Shown one piece after another: positions 35,471 to 44,502 of a stretch of 64,000 bases of DNA; position 1 is the stretch's first letter; each line of letters starts with the position of its first letter. The stretch covers positions 2,790,001 through 2,854,000 of the forward strand of contig NZ_CP066784.1 of the NCBI RefSeq assembly GCF_028751195.1. Direction: 5' to 3'. A model generated the notes under the pieces. It did not search any database. It saw only the letters and a list, made by a program, of their open reading frames with translations, and was not told the origin of the DNA. The position numbers and the translations under genes were made by a program. Source of the DNA: Alicyclobacillus sp. ALC3 (GTDB taxonomy: Bacteria; Bacillota; Bacilli; Alicyclobacillales; Alicyclobacillaceae).

Positions 35471-36385
35471 ATGGAAGCTGCGATGCGCTCATTCTTTTTG
35501 CATCTTGCGCAGAATCGGACGCTGTCCAATATGGCCAAGCGGTACGGCCTTCGCTACGGCGCGCAGCGCTTTGTCGCTGGCGAGACGATCGAGAGCGCGA
35601 TCGATACGGTTCGCAAGTTGAACCGGAGTGGTATGGGTGTCACGCTCGACCACCTCGGCGAGTTCGTCGAAGACGAACGGGACGCGCGCGCGTCCACTGA
35701 CTTTTGCCTGCACACGCTGGAGGCGATTCACGCGGCTAGCGTCAATTCGTCGCTGAGCCTGAAGATGACACAGCTCGGGCTCGACATCCGCAAGGACCTC
35801 TGTCGCGATCACATGATCGAGATTTTGGACTACGCCTCCGCCCGCGACATCTGGGTCAACATTGACATGGAAGACTTCGGTCACTGCCAAGTCACGCTCG
35901 ATTTGTTCCGGGACTTCGCGGCTTCATACGACAAGGTGCAGACGGTGATTCAGGCGTACCTGTACCGCAGCGAGAAGGACGTGGAGGAGCTCGCGCAGAT
36001 GGGGGCAAGCATTCGCATCGTCAAAGGCGCCTACAAGGAGCCGGCGACGGTGGCCTACCCGGAGAAGTCGGACGTGGACGCCAACTACAAGCGCCTGCTC
36101 GACATCCACTTGCCGAGTCCTGGGCTGACCTCCATCGCGACGCACGACGAGCACATGATTGATCACGCGAAGCGGGTCATCGCTGAGCACGGGCTGTCGC
36201 CGGACAAGTATGAGTTCCAGATGCTATACGGCATTCGTAGCGACCTGCAGGAGCAACTGGCCCGCGAAGGCTACCCGGTACGCATCTACGTCCCCTACGG
36301 CGACGACTGGTACGGCTACTTCATGCGCCGCCTCGCCGAGCGCCCGGCCAACGTCGGGTTCGTCGTGCGCGGCATGTTCCACTGA
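35471..36385 (+). CDS. putB: proline dehydrogenase (monofunctional)
   Basis: A 304-residue FAD-dependent proline dehydrogenase. The barrel motifs include GVTLDHLGEFV, SLKMTQLGLD, VNIDMEDF, IQAYLYRSEKDVEEL, VKGAYKEPATVAY and the C-terminal YVPYGDDWYGYFMRRLAERP with the Arg residues that bind the proline carboxylate. It oxidises proline to pyrroline-5-carboxylate at the membrane, passing electrons to quinone. AAGGGAGA precedes ATG 35471. It lies 138 bp after the P5C dehydrogenase gene and is probably in the same transcript. Confidence 0.93.
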   Translation: MEAAMRSFFLHLAQNRTLSNMAKRYGLRYGAQRFVAGETIESAIDTVRKLNRSGMGVTLDHLGEFVEDERDARASTDFCLHTLEAIHAASVNSSLSLKMTQLGLDIRKDLCRDHMIEILDYASARDIWVNIDMEDFGHCQVTLDLFRDFAASYDKVQTVIQAYLYRSEKDVEELAQMGASIRIVKGAYKEPATVAYPEKSDVDANYKRLLDIHLPSPGLTSIATHDEHMIDHAKRVIAEHGLSPDKYEFQMLYGIRSDLQEQLAREGYPVRIYVPYGDDWYGYFMRRLAERPANVGFVVRGMFH

Positions 36386-36884
36386 GGAGTTTGTTGGCCG
36401 CCGGGTAGGGCGCGGCTGGTGGTGCGCGGCAGGGTGCGCGGCAGGGTGCGCGGCGTGCGGGGCCAGGGTCGGGGTAGGGCGCGGCTCGGCTGGTGGTGAG
36501 CGGGCAGAGTCGGGGTAGGGCGCGGCAGGTGGTGCGCGGCGATAGCGGCAGATAATGGCTTATTCGCCTCTCAGCCGTGGAAATAGTGACAATTAGGATG
36601 CCCCAAACCGCTTATCGACGGTTTGGGGCCTTGATTTAGGTGATCACGGCCGTGTTAAGCGGACGTGAACCGCCTATTCGCCTCGAAAAACCCCCAAAAA
36701 GGCTGTATAAGCGGTTCTGTGCCGTAATGTGGCGGCCCTGGATAGGCGGCCCCGTAGCGAGGGGGGGCCGAGGCTAGGGCGGGGGGCAAAGCCCGTGAGC
36801 CGAGAGCCGTGAGCGACGGGGTGGGCGGACCCGACCGCGGTTCATTGGATGATCAGCGGGATGAAGCAGCGTTCTGAGTTGATT
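36386..36884. repeat. repeat-rich gap after proline dehydrogenase
   Basis: GGTGCGCGGCAGG-type short repeats (about 36418-36540) are followed by hairpin repeats. One is CCCCAAACCG (36601-36610) / CGGTTTGGGG (36619-36628), a 10-bp stem with TTATCGA in the loop. Another is a GATCACGGCCGTG...AAGCGG copy (36635-36735) related to 24935-25035. No gene is supported. Confidence 0.6.
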
Positions 36885-36902
36885 AGCGACGCTGGCGTCG
36901 CT
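36885..36902. repeat. AGCGACGC palindrome, copy 1 of 3
   Basis: AGCGACGC-TG-GCGTCGCT. Two further copies with centres GT (38642-38659) and GA (38911-38928) occur around the EamA and GNAT genes. The arms are identical in all three while the centre changes, so it looks like a dispersed palindromic element. Confidence 0.7.
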
Positions 36903-37215
36903 ATCCTTTCATCTCTGGGTCGAACTGGCCCCTGTGAAGTGCAATAACGTCGCTGCAGCGCTCCATGACCGCGATTTGTGACATATTCGCCCTGATCCCG
37001 GCCGTTTCGCACAGGGCATCAGTCAATTTGCGACCCTGGCGTCGCAATCCGCTCGTCTGTGGCCCTTACGCTCCGCCCCTCTACTCCGCATTGCCTCATC
37101 CCGAGATATCGCGTTGTACCCCTTCTTCGCCCACTGGAAATGCCGTATGATGAGGGCGTATCCGGCACTCCGCGCACCCCGTAGTCGTCCCGGCACGCAT
37201 CATCCTAGCCTTGAG

Positions 37216-37442
37216 CCGACCGCGCCGACCGCGCCGACCGAGCCGACCGCGCCGACCGCGCCGACCGCGCCGACCGCGCCGACCGTGCCGACCGTGCCGA
37301 CCGTGCGTCGTGCGTCGTGCGTCGTGCGTCGTGCGTCGTGCGTCGTGCGTCGTGCGTCGTGCGTCGTGCGTCGTGCGTCGTGCGTCGTGCGTCGTGCGTC
37401 GTGCGTCGTGCGTCGTGCGTCGTGCGTCGTGCGTCGTGCGTC
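37216..37442 (+). repeat. compound minisatellite: CCGACCGCG x10 then GTGCGTC x20
   Basis: Ten 9-bp units (CCGACCGCG, with GAG and GTG variants) at 37216-37305 run directly into exactly 20 perfect copies of GTGCGTC at 37303-37442. The array ends about 50 bp before the EamA gene's TTG start. A long frame runs through it on both strands because neither unit contains a stop, but low complexity and the strong downstream ribosome site argue against coding. Confidence 0.9.
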
Positions 37443-37495
37443 GTGCGGCCGCGACCCGGTCAGAGTGCAGAGTACCCCCCAAAGGAGCAGATAGT

Positions 37496-38575
37496 TTGCG
37501 ATCGTACCCATTGTCCGTGCTGATGATGCTTATCGCTGGCGGCAGTTACGGCGTTACGGCAACCCTCATCGACCTGTCCTACCGGGGCGGCTTTCCGCAG
37601 AGCACGCTAATGCCGGCGATGTACGGGTGCGCTGTGTTGATCACGGTCGTGATCTACCTGGTCAGGCGCAAACGTGAGCCGCTCCCGAGCCGGCGCGACC
37701 TCTGGCTTCTCGCCGGGACCGGTGCGGCCAGCGCTGTGGCGTCGTTTTCGTACTTCTACGCGCTGCGGCTGATGCCGGCGTCCGTCATGATCGTGCTTCT
37801 GTTCCAGTTCACGTGGATGGTGATGCTGATTGACGCGATCATCAGCCGGAAAGTTCCGTCGCCGTCGCAGTGGCTCGGCATGGCGGTGATCGTCGCCGGG
37901 ACGTTTCTGTCGGTCGGCCGGCTGGGCCCGCATGGTACGCAAGGCACCTCGGGGGCGCACGGCCTGCACATGACTGTTGTGGGCATCGGCGTCGGGTTGC
38001 TCGCGGCTATCTGCTATGCCATCGCGCTGGTCCTGCCGCAGCACGTCCAGAACAACTCGAGCCCGGCCCTGCGCACCGCGACATCGACGATCGTCTCAGC
38101 CGCCGTCATCACTGTCGCATTTCCGCACTATGGCGCGACCCTGCACAGCATCGTGCACGGCCTGTGGTTGTGGGCGCTCGTGATCGCACTCGTGGGCCAA
38201 GTCATTCCAACTCTGTTGATGCTGATCGCGATCCCGGTGATTGGCGGCCGTCTCGCCGGCGTCCTCGGTGCGATCGAGCTCCCGGTCACGGTGCTTGTAG
38301 CCTTTCTCGTGCTCGGTGAGCACGTGTCGGCTCTCAGTTGGCTTGGCGTGGCGCTCATCTTGGTCGGCATCGTAGCGAGTGAAGGGGTCGGTGTCGGGCG
38401 GTATTTGCGTGAGCGTCGCCGCGGTCGGCGAACCGCGCGGCCGCACAGCGGCGGCCAGAACCACGGCGAGCTGAACCACAGCGAGCTGAATGGATGCAGC
38501 CAGGGTGGGCGGAGTCACGGCGAGCGGAGCCAAGGTGGTCAGCAGCCGGACACTGCAACCGACGTGGCGGAATGA
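37496..38575 (+). CDS. EamA/DMT-superfamily transporter
   Basis: A 359-residue protein with about ten helices in two EamA halves (LSVLMMLIAGGSYGVTATL; GIGVGLLAAICYAIALVLPQ). The GGRLAGVLGAIELPVTVLVAFLVLGEHVSALSWLGVALILVGI stretch is the usual end of the second half. TTG 37496 is the start because AAAGGAG (37481-37487) lies 8 nt upstream; longer frames reach back through the minisatellite. The last ~55 residues are a hydrophilic Gly/Ser/His/Gln-rich tail built on HGEL and GGQ-like repeats, absent from ordinary EamA proteins. The exported metabolite is unknown. Confidence 0.85.
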   Translation: MRSYPLSVLMMLIAGGSYGVTATLIDLSYRGGFPQSTLMPAMYGCAVLITVVIYLVRRKREPLPSRRDLWLLAGTGAASAVASFSYFYALRLMPASVMIVLLFQFTWMVMLIDAIISRKVPSPSQWLGMAVIVAGTFLSVGRLGPHGTQGTSGAHGLHMTVVGIGVGLLAAICYAIALVLPQHVQNNSSPALRTATSTIVSAAVITVAFPHYGATLHSIVHGLWLWALVIALVGQVIPTLLMLIAIPVIGGRLAGVLGAIELPVTVLVAFLVLGEHVSALSWLGVALILVGIVASEGVGVGRYLRERRRGRRTARPHSGGQNHGELNHSELNGCSQGGRSHGERSQGGQQPDTATDVAE

Positions 38576-39099
38576 AGCTGTTTGTGCGAAGTGGCGTGCT
38601 GTGGGTCGGGGTGGCCGTGATCGACTGAAAAGCGAAACGTCAGCGACGCGTGCGTCGCTGATTCACGACAAACCGGCTCAACATGTCAGGTGTCATATAT
38701 TATCATTCAAATAATTCGGCTAATTTAGTACAATGCAATGATTAAAGACAGCGCGGTTATTGTGTGGCTGCGAGAGCGCGGGAGAGCGTTACAAGCGTGA
38801 TGTGGGTTGGTGCTAGGAGGCAGACCGTGCCAGGAGGCAGACAACCGTGTTAGGATGCAGACCGTGCTAGGATGCAGTTAGGCGCGGCTGAACGAGGACA
38901 ATCAAAGGTGAGCGACGCGAGCGTCGCTAATCGACTGTCTGACCCCGAATTCGCGACTCCTCTCGTATTGTGCCCTCCGGCGCGTCGTGCGGTTGATTAG
39001 GCCATGGCGATGGCGATGGCGCCCGGCCGCGACACTCGGGAGCCGTTCGAGATCCAGCGGCGATGGCATGGCGATACGATAGAACAGGAGGAGCGATCC
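38576..39099. other. intergenic region with palindromes, short repeats and a promoter-like site
   Basis: It holds two AGCGACGC palindromes (38642-38659, 38911-38928) and repeated TAGGATGCAGACCGTGC-type units near 38813-38880. An AT-rich island has TTCAAA (38706-38711), a 17-nt spacer and TACAAT (38729-38734), possibly a promoter for the GNAT gene. No gene is supported. Confidence 0.5.
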
Positions 39100-39510
39100 T
39101 TGGACTTTGAAACGATCGACCGGCTGAACGAGAGGCAGGTTGTCGAGCTGTACGAGATGTATCAAATGGAGTGGTGGACGCGCGGCAGAAGGCTGGACGA
39201 CGTCCAGGCAGCGGTTGCCAACTCGGACGTGATCGTCGCGATCATGAAAATCGAAACTGAGGAACTCGTCGCGTTCTCACGCGTGCTGACCGACTACGTG
39301 TACAAGGCAATTATCTTTGACGTGATCGTGAAAGCGCCCTACCGCGGCGAGCGCCTTGGGCGTCGAATCATGGATACAATTACCGCCTATCCGTCCCTCC
39401 GCAAGGTAAAGCACTTCGAGCTTTACTGCCGACCCGAAATGGTGCCGTTCTATCAGAAGTGGGGGTTCACAAGTGATCTCGGTGAACTCGAGTTCATCAG
39501 GCGCGGCTGA
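39100..39510 (+). CDS. GNAT-family N-acetyltransferase
   Basis: A 136-residue acetyltransferase. The acetyl-CoA loop is APYRGERLGRRIMDTI (Q/R-x2-G-x-G/A region), preceded by strand AIIFDVIVK and followed by HFELYCRPEMVPFYQKWGF, the usual C-terminal pattern. TTG 39100 is the likely start, since AGGAGGA (39086-39092) is 7 nt upstream; ATG 39004 would add 32 residues of MAMAMAPG-type low complexity. The substrate is unknown. It stands alone. Confidence 0.85.
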   Translation: MDFETIDRLNERQVVELYEMYQMEWWTRGRRLDDVQAAVANSDVIVAIMKIETEELVAFSRVLTDYVYKAIIFDVIVKAPYRGERLGRRIMDTITAYPSLRKVKHFELYCRPEMVPFYQKWGFTSDLGELEFIRRG

Positions 39511-39799
39511 CAAGATACGGCGGACAGGATGCTTCTGACGTGGCACGTGGCACGCGGCTGACAAGATGCGGCTGACGTGCCTGACGAGATGCGGCTGACA
39601 AGATGCGGCTGACAAGATGCGGCTGACGTGGCGCTCGGCGGGCCAGCAGCGCTCGGCTTCAGTCCGTTACTCGGCGGGTCGCTTCGTAAAATAGACTGTG
39701 CAGCACGTAACGGCATTATCCATAACCCAGGTCGGTCCAGCGGGATCGGCCTATTTTACGTCCCGAAAAAATTGAAAACGCATACGTCGAAAGCACACG
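39511..39799. repeat. GCGGCTGACAAGAT-type tandem repeats
   Basis: Imperfect units of GCGGCTGACAAGAT / GCGGCTGACGTG recur between 39503 and 39632. The rest leads to the promoter of the next transporter. No gene. Confidence 0.6.
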
Positions 39800-39829
39800 T
39801 TGACGTAACCTTTGGTTTTGTATTATGAT
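39800..39829 (+). promoter_or_regulatory. promoter of the DHA2 transporter gene
   Basis: TTGACG (39800-39805), 18-nt spacer, TATGAT (39824-39829), a good sigma-A match ~65 nt before the chosen start. Confidence 0.6.
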
Positions 39830-39894
39830 CTTCTCTTGTGGGCCAGCCACTTTTATTACTAAAGACACTAACTTTACGGAAGGGTGCGGCGATT

Positions 39895-41625
39895 GTGACA
39901 CTCAACTTAGCTCAGACGCGCGGCGCGCGTTACAAATGGGTCGCTCTATCGAATACAACGCTCGGCGTGCTGATGGCGTCGCTAAACGCCAGCATTCTGA
40001 TTATTTCGCTGCCCGTCATTTTCACTGGGCTGAAAGTTAACCCGCTTGCGAGTAACCAAACGGGCTTGCTGTTGTGGGTGCTCCTCGGATTTAACGTCGC
40101 GACGACGGTATTCCTCGTGACGTTCGGCCGATTATCCGATATCTTCGGGCGTGTGAAACTCTACAACCTAGGCTTCCTTGTCTTTACCTTCGGTTCCATC
40201 CTGTGCTCAATCACGTGGAGTAAAGGCACGGCTGGCGAGGTTGAGTTGATTATCTTCCGACTCGTTCAAGGTGTCGGCGGCGCATTCCTATTCGCCAACA
40301 GCGCCGCAATCTTAACGGATGCATTCCCGGCCAACCAGCGTGGCTTGGCACTGGGGCTGAACCAGATTTCCGCTGTTGGCGGCGGCGTCATCGGCCTTGT
40401 GGTCGGCGGGCTGCTCGCGGCGACGGGGGACTGGCGCTGGATCTTCCTCGTTAACGTCCCGATTGGCATCATCGGCACCATCTGGGCCTACATCGGCCTG
40501 CACGAGATCGACCGCGAACACACGTCGCCGAAGCTGGACATGCTCGGCAACCTTACACTCGGCCTTGGTGTGCTTGGGCTGATGATTGGTTTGACCTACG
40601 GGATCATGCCGTACGGACATCACGCAATGGGCTGGAGTAATCCGTTTGTCATCACATCGCTTATCGTCGGCGTTCTCATGCTCATCGCGTTCATCGTCGT
40701 GGAGAACGTCGTCTCTGAGCCGCTGTTCCACATGGACCTGTTTTTGATCCCGGCGTTTGCCCTCGGCAACTTCGCCAACTTCCTCTCGGCGCTCGCCCGT
40801 GGCGGACTGCAGTTTATGCTCATCATCTGGCTGCAAGGCATTTGGCTGCCGCTGCACGGTGTGAGTTTCGCCAACACGCCGCTGCAGGCTGGTATTGACA
40901 CACTGCCGCAGATGGTGGGGTTTTTGGCCGCAGGGCCGCTCAGTGGTTGGCTGTCCGACCGTTTTGGCGCCCGCGCCTTCGCAACCGTTGGCATGGCGCT
41001 GTCCGCGATTGGCTTCTACTTGCTGAACACGCTGCCGGTTGACTTCCACTATCCGCTATTTGCGGTGTACCTGGTCATCGTCGGAATGGGCATGGGCCTC
41101 TTCTCATCGCCGAACAGTGCAGAAATCATGAACTCCATACCGGTCAAGTACCGCGGCGTCGGCTCGGGCATGCGCGCGACGTTTATGAACGCGGGCCAGA
41201 TGATGAGCATGGGCGTGTTTTTCTCCATCGTGATTGCGGGCTTGGCAAGTCGTTTGCCGCACGCGGTGACGGTGGGTCTAACAGCTCAAGGGTTGCCCGT
41301 TAAGGTTGTGCACGGTGTCGCATCGCTGCCACCGACAGCTTCGTTGTTCGCGGCACTCCTTGGCTACAACCCGCTCGCATCGATGCTGCCAAAGCAACTG
41401 CTTGCGGTGCTGCCGAAGCACACCGTCGCGACGGTGACCGGCCACTCGTTCTTCCCGAGCCTCATCGGACCGTCGTTCATGCACGGCCTGAGCCTCGCGT
41501 TTATGATCTCGGTTGGCCTCTCACTGGCAGCAGCACTCGCATCCTTCCTGATTCGCAACAAGGCGGCGGTTGACGCTGTGCCTGTCGTGGTGAATAACGA
41601 CGTGGCGGAGGAGATTCCGTCGTAA
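39895..41625 (+). CDS. DHA2-family MFS transporter
   Basis: A 576-residue, 14-helix major facilitator. Motifs visible are LMASLNASILIISLPVIF (helix 1), FGRLSDIFGRVKLYNLG (motif A), RLVQGVGGAFLFANSAAI and DWRWIFLVNVPIGIIG (motif C region). A large loop after helix 13 (residues ~460-520) is longer than in QacA. GTG 39895 is preferred to the in-frame GTG 39838, as GGAAGGG lies 10 nt before it. The role is probably drug or metabolite export. No regulator gene is adjacent. Confidence 0.88.
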   Translation: MTLNLAQTRGARYKWVALSNTTLGVLMASLNASILIISLPVIFTGLKVNPLASNQTGLLLWVLLGFNVATTVFLVTFGRLSDIFGRVKLYNLGFLVFTFGSILCSITWSKGTAGEVELIIFRLVQGVGGAFLFANSAAILTDAFPANQRGLALGLNQISAVGGGVIGLVVGGLLAATGDWRWIFLVNVPIGIIGTIWAYIGLHEIDREHTSPKLDMLGNLTLGLGVLGLMIGLTYGIMPYGHHAMGWSNPFVITSLIVGVLMLIAFIVVENVVSEPLFHMDLFLIPAFALGNFANFLSALARGGLQFMLIIWLQGIWLPLHGVSFANTPLQAGIDTLPQMVGFLAAGPLSGWLSDRFGARAFATVGMALSAIGFYLLNTLPVDFHYPLFAVYLVIVGMGMGLFSSPNSAEIMNSIPVKYRGVGSGMRATFMNAGQMMSMGVFFSIVIAGLASRLPHAVTVGLTAQGLPVKVVHGVASLPPTASLFAALLGYNPLASMLPKQLLAVLPKHTVATVTGHSFFPSLIGPSFMHGLSLAFMISVGLSLAAALASFLIRNKAAVDAVPVVVNNDVAEEIPS

Positions 41626-41980
41626 GGCGTGCGGTGTGCGGAGGCGGTGCGGAGGCGCGGGGGCGTCGGCTTGCGGCTTGCGGGCAGACTACCCCGCGAC
41701 ATGGCGCTCGCGGCACATGGGGGCGCGGACCACTGTGTAGGCTAGGTGCCGCGTGTAGGCGGTGCGGCGTGATGTGAGTGCCACCGCGGACGCGTTGCGG
41801 TGTTGGTGCGCTCCAGTGCGTGACGTGGCGCTCGCGGACGCGGTGGCAAACTGAAGAGTAGGTGGCGAGGGCTGCCCCGGACGGCACGGTCTTGATGCGT
41901 GCCCCGTGGGGCGGGCCTTCGTTTGCGCGTGGCATCGAACATGAGGTTGCTGAGGGGCTTGTCCGTGCTCGGCTTGGGGT
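41626..41980. other. GC-rich intergenic DNA, no gene
   Basis: Downstream of the DHA2 gene the sequence consists of degenerate GCGGTGCGG / GGCGCTCGCGG units. Open frames here have no ribosome sites or recognisable domains. Confidence 0.5.
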
Positions 41981-42567
41981 TGTCCGTGCTCGGCTTGACC
42001 GCCATCGCTATGCGCAAAAAGTCTCTTATTTGCGTCTTGTTTACATAACTAGACCTTCTAATGCTCAAAAAGTTCGCAACACCTCCCAAATGCCTCGATT
42101 TCAGCCCTTTTTGGATCTCGAACGTACTATTTGCTCGCTAACCTACCCGCTTTTGCCCTCTATTCCCACATAGCGCGCTATTTGTACCCATGGCCGCGGC
42201 TGTGCTCACATTACCTACCGCGGAGGTCCGAAACCATCGCGGTGCCTCATCCCCGTGTGTGTTTTACCGTGCTCGGCTTGACCGCCATCGGCAATTCCGC
42301 CATCGCTATGCGCAAAAAGTCTCTTATTTGAGTCTTGTTTACATAACAAGGCCTTCTAATGATCAAAAAGTTCGCAACACCTCCCAAATGCCTCGATTTC
42401 GGCCCTTTTTGGATCTCGAACGTACTATTTGCTCGCTCACCTCACCGCTTTTGCCCTCTATTCCCACATAGCGCACTATTTGCACCCATGGCTGCGGCTG
42501 TGCTCACATTACCTACCGCGGTGGTTCGAAACCATCGCGGTGCCGCATCCGCATGTGTGTTATTACC
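41981..42567 (+). repeat. two tandem copies of a ~298 bp repeat (family B)
   Basis: The unit begins CGTGCTCGGCTTGACCGCCATCG and continues with CTATGCGCAAAAAGTCTC (42008 and 42306, 298 bp apart), TCTTGTTTACATAAC, and a block ending ACCATCGCGGTGCC. Copy 2 has a 15-nt insertion (GCAATTCCGCCATCG) near its start. The sequence is AT-richer than its surroundings and unrelated to families A and C in detail. It has no supported gene. Confidence 0.85.
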
Positions 42568-42624
42568 GGGGTCCCGAACTCAGGCTCCCTCGCTTCTGCA
42601 ACGCGAGTGTAGTACTTGATTGGT

Positions 42625-42645
42625 GTATGCCCCGACGGGGCATAC
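42625..42645. other. 9-bp perfect hairpin
   Basis: GTATGCCCC / GGGGCATAC with a GAC loop, in the leader region of the editing-protein gene. No T-run follows on either strand, so it is probably not a terminator. Confidence 0.5.
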
Positions 42646-42868
42646 CGATGGAACTTGGTCCTTTGAACTTGCCCTTCCTTCGCCGCGGATGTGGTACTCT
42701 GCAACGAGAAGCGACAGATGGGAGCGACGAGTTCGTTGCGTGTTGGTCCGAACGGGACGGGGAGCAACGCCACTGCATGAACTCGTGTCAATATGACGTC
42801 CTGCGTAGGACTCTGTGCCAAAATCTGTCGAATACGAGGGCAGAGATCAGATGAATTAGGAGGATCAC

Positions 42869-44350
42869 ATGGGACTGCAGGCCGAACGCCTTTACTACAC
42901 CAACAGCTACCTACGCGAGTTCTCGTCAGTTGTCGAAGAGTGCCAAGAACGGGACGGCGAAACTTGGGTTCGCCTGCGCGAATCAGCCTTTTACCCCACG
43001 TCAGGTGGGCAACCGTTCGATACGGGATATCTCCAAGTGAGCGGGGGCCGCAGTAACGATTCAGCAGGCGATCACGGTGGTACAGCGCGAGCCGCCCAAG
43101 CCGATCCCGACCCACAGGCGCAGGCCACGCCTGGCGACGGTGATGCGATGGACGTCATCAACGTGATCGCGGTGGAAGTCGAAAACGGGCACGTCTGGCA
43201 CCACATCACGACTCAGCGGCCGCCAGCTCGACAGGATCCGGTCGCCCAGGTCGCGGGCCTGGCTGATGGCCATCAAAATTTGGTCGCGGGCCCAGCTGCC
43301 GCGCAAGCCGCCGCCCAGCAGACCCAGGCTGTCGAAGCGCAGACCGCGGACTGCCCCTTGAAGGTGGGCCAAGCCGTGATCGGCTACATCGACTGGGCGC
43401 GCCGCTTCGACTTCATGCAGCAACACAGCGGTCAGCACATCCTGTCGGCGTGCTTCGAGCAGATGCAGGGCGCCAACACGACCAGTTTTCACATGGGCGA
43501 CACCTACTGCAGCATCGACCTCGACGTCGTCTCACTGTCGGAGGAGAAGCTGCGGGACGTGATGTGGGAGGCGAATCGCTGGATCTGGCGTGATGTCCCA
43601 ATCCGAGCCCGCTTCGTCTCGCAAGCGGAGTTGGCGCAGATGCAGCTGCGCAAGGCGCCGAGCGTGACGGAAGACATCCGGATTGTCACAATTGAAGGCC
43701 TCGAGGACAACGCCTGCGGCGGCACGCACCCGTCTTCGAGTGGGCAGGTCGGGCAGATTCTCGTCACCAAGACCGAGCGCATGCGCGGCGGCGTCCGCGT
43801 GACGTTCGCCTGCGGTGAGCGGGCGTTGTCGGCGGGGAAGGAAGCAGTCCATCTCGTTCGTCACATTGCGACCGATCTGTCCGTTGGGCCCGCTGACCTG
43901 GCCGGGGCGATGGAGTCTCTGCAGAACCAGGTGAAAGAAGGCAACCGTAGGTACGAAGAGATGCGTAGCCGGTACGCCAGCTTGCTCGCCCGTGACTTCG
44001 CCGCGAACCAGACGAAAGTGATTCACGGGACGCATGTTCTGGTCGCTGTTCTGCCCATTCTCGACGACGTGCAGGACGTGAAGCGTATGGCCCTAGCGTC
44101 CGCCGAGTGGCTTTCGACGGGGCATCCGGGCGCACCGCAACTAGTCGTCTTCGTTGGCGAGAGCGGCGGCCGGACGCACGTGGTTGCGCAGGCGACGGAC
44201 GGCGCAATCTCAAGTGCGGACTCGGTCATCAAAGCGGTCTTGCCGGCGCTCGGTGGTAAAGGCGGCGGCAACGCCACAGCGGCGCAAGGCTCGGCGCCGA
44301 CGTCTGCCAGCGCAGTGTTGGCGGCGATTGAGGCTGCTCTGCCGAGCTGA
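42869..44350 (+). CDS. alanyl-tRNA editing protein, AlaX-L type (AlaRS editing plus DHHA1 domain)
   Basis: A 493-residue protein. The N-terminal barrel has AFYPTSGGQPFDTG. The editing site is H186-x3-H190 (QHSGQHIL) and C283-x3-H287 (ACGGTHPSS), the four zinc ligands of AlaX and AlaRS editing domains. The C-terminal ~130 residues are a DHHA1 domain ending in a Gly-rich GGKGGGNATAAQG. An Ala/Gln/Pro-rich insertion of ~80 residues (about 60-150) splits the N-terminal part and is not normal. It hydrolyses Ser- or Gly-mischarged tRNA-Ala. ATG 42869 has AGGAGGATCAC upstream. Confidence 0.88.
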   Translation: MGLQAERLYYTNSYLREFSSVVEECQERDGETWVRLRESAFYPTSGGQPFDTGYLQVSGGRSNDSAGDHGGTARAAQADPDPQAQATPGDGDAMDVINVIAVEVENGHVWHHITTQRPPARQDPVAQVAGLADGHQNLVAGPAAAQAAAQQTQAVEAQTADCPLKVGQAVIGYIDWARRFDFMQQHSGQHILSACFEQMQGANTTSFHMGDTYCSIDLDVVSLSEEKLRDVMWEANRWIWRDVPIRARFVSQAELAQMQLRKAPSVTEDIRIVTIEGLEDNACGGTHPSSSGQVGQILVTKTERMRGGVRVTFACGERALSAGKEAVHLVRHIATDLSVGPADLAGAMESLQNQVKEGNRRYEEMRSRYASLLARDFAANQTKVIHGTHVLVAVLPILDDVQDVKRMALASAEWLSTGHPGAPQLVVFVGESGGRTHVVAQATDGAISSADSVIKAVLPALGGKGGGNATAAQGSAPTSASAVLAAIEAALPS

Positions 44351-44502
44351 ACGATGGGTCTGCAAAGGAGCTGGTTTCCACTTTATTGCGCTAGTTTTTC
44401 GTACGCTGCTTCCCTTATGTGGTATATCATGAATTCATAGCAAATACAGATCAGGGATATGCCGGGGGGCAGCGTTGCGAAACACGAGCCGGGGGTGGGT
44501 AC

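Noticed and set aside
37211..37495. N-terminal extension of the EamA protein through the minisatellites
   Set aside because: It encodes only Arg/Pro/Val/Ser repeats, while AAAGGAG before TTG 37496 gives a normal EamA N-terminus.
42568..42868. T-box or other riboswitch before the alanyl-tRNA editing gene
   Set aside because: The T-box AGGGTGGNACCGCG core and antiterminator are not found. Only a simple 9-bp hairpin is seen.
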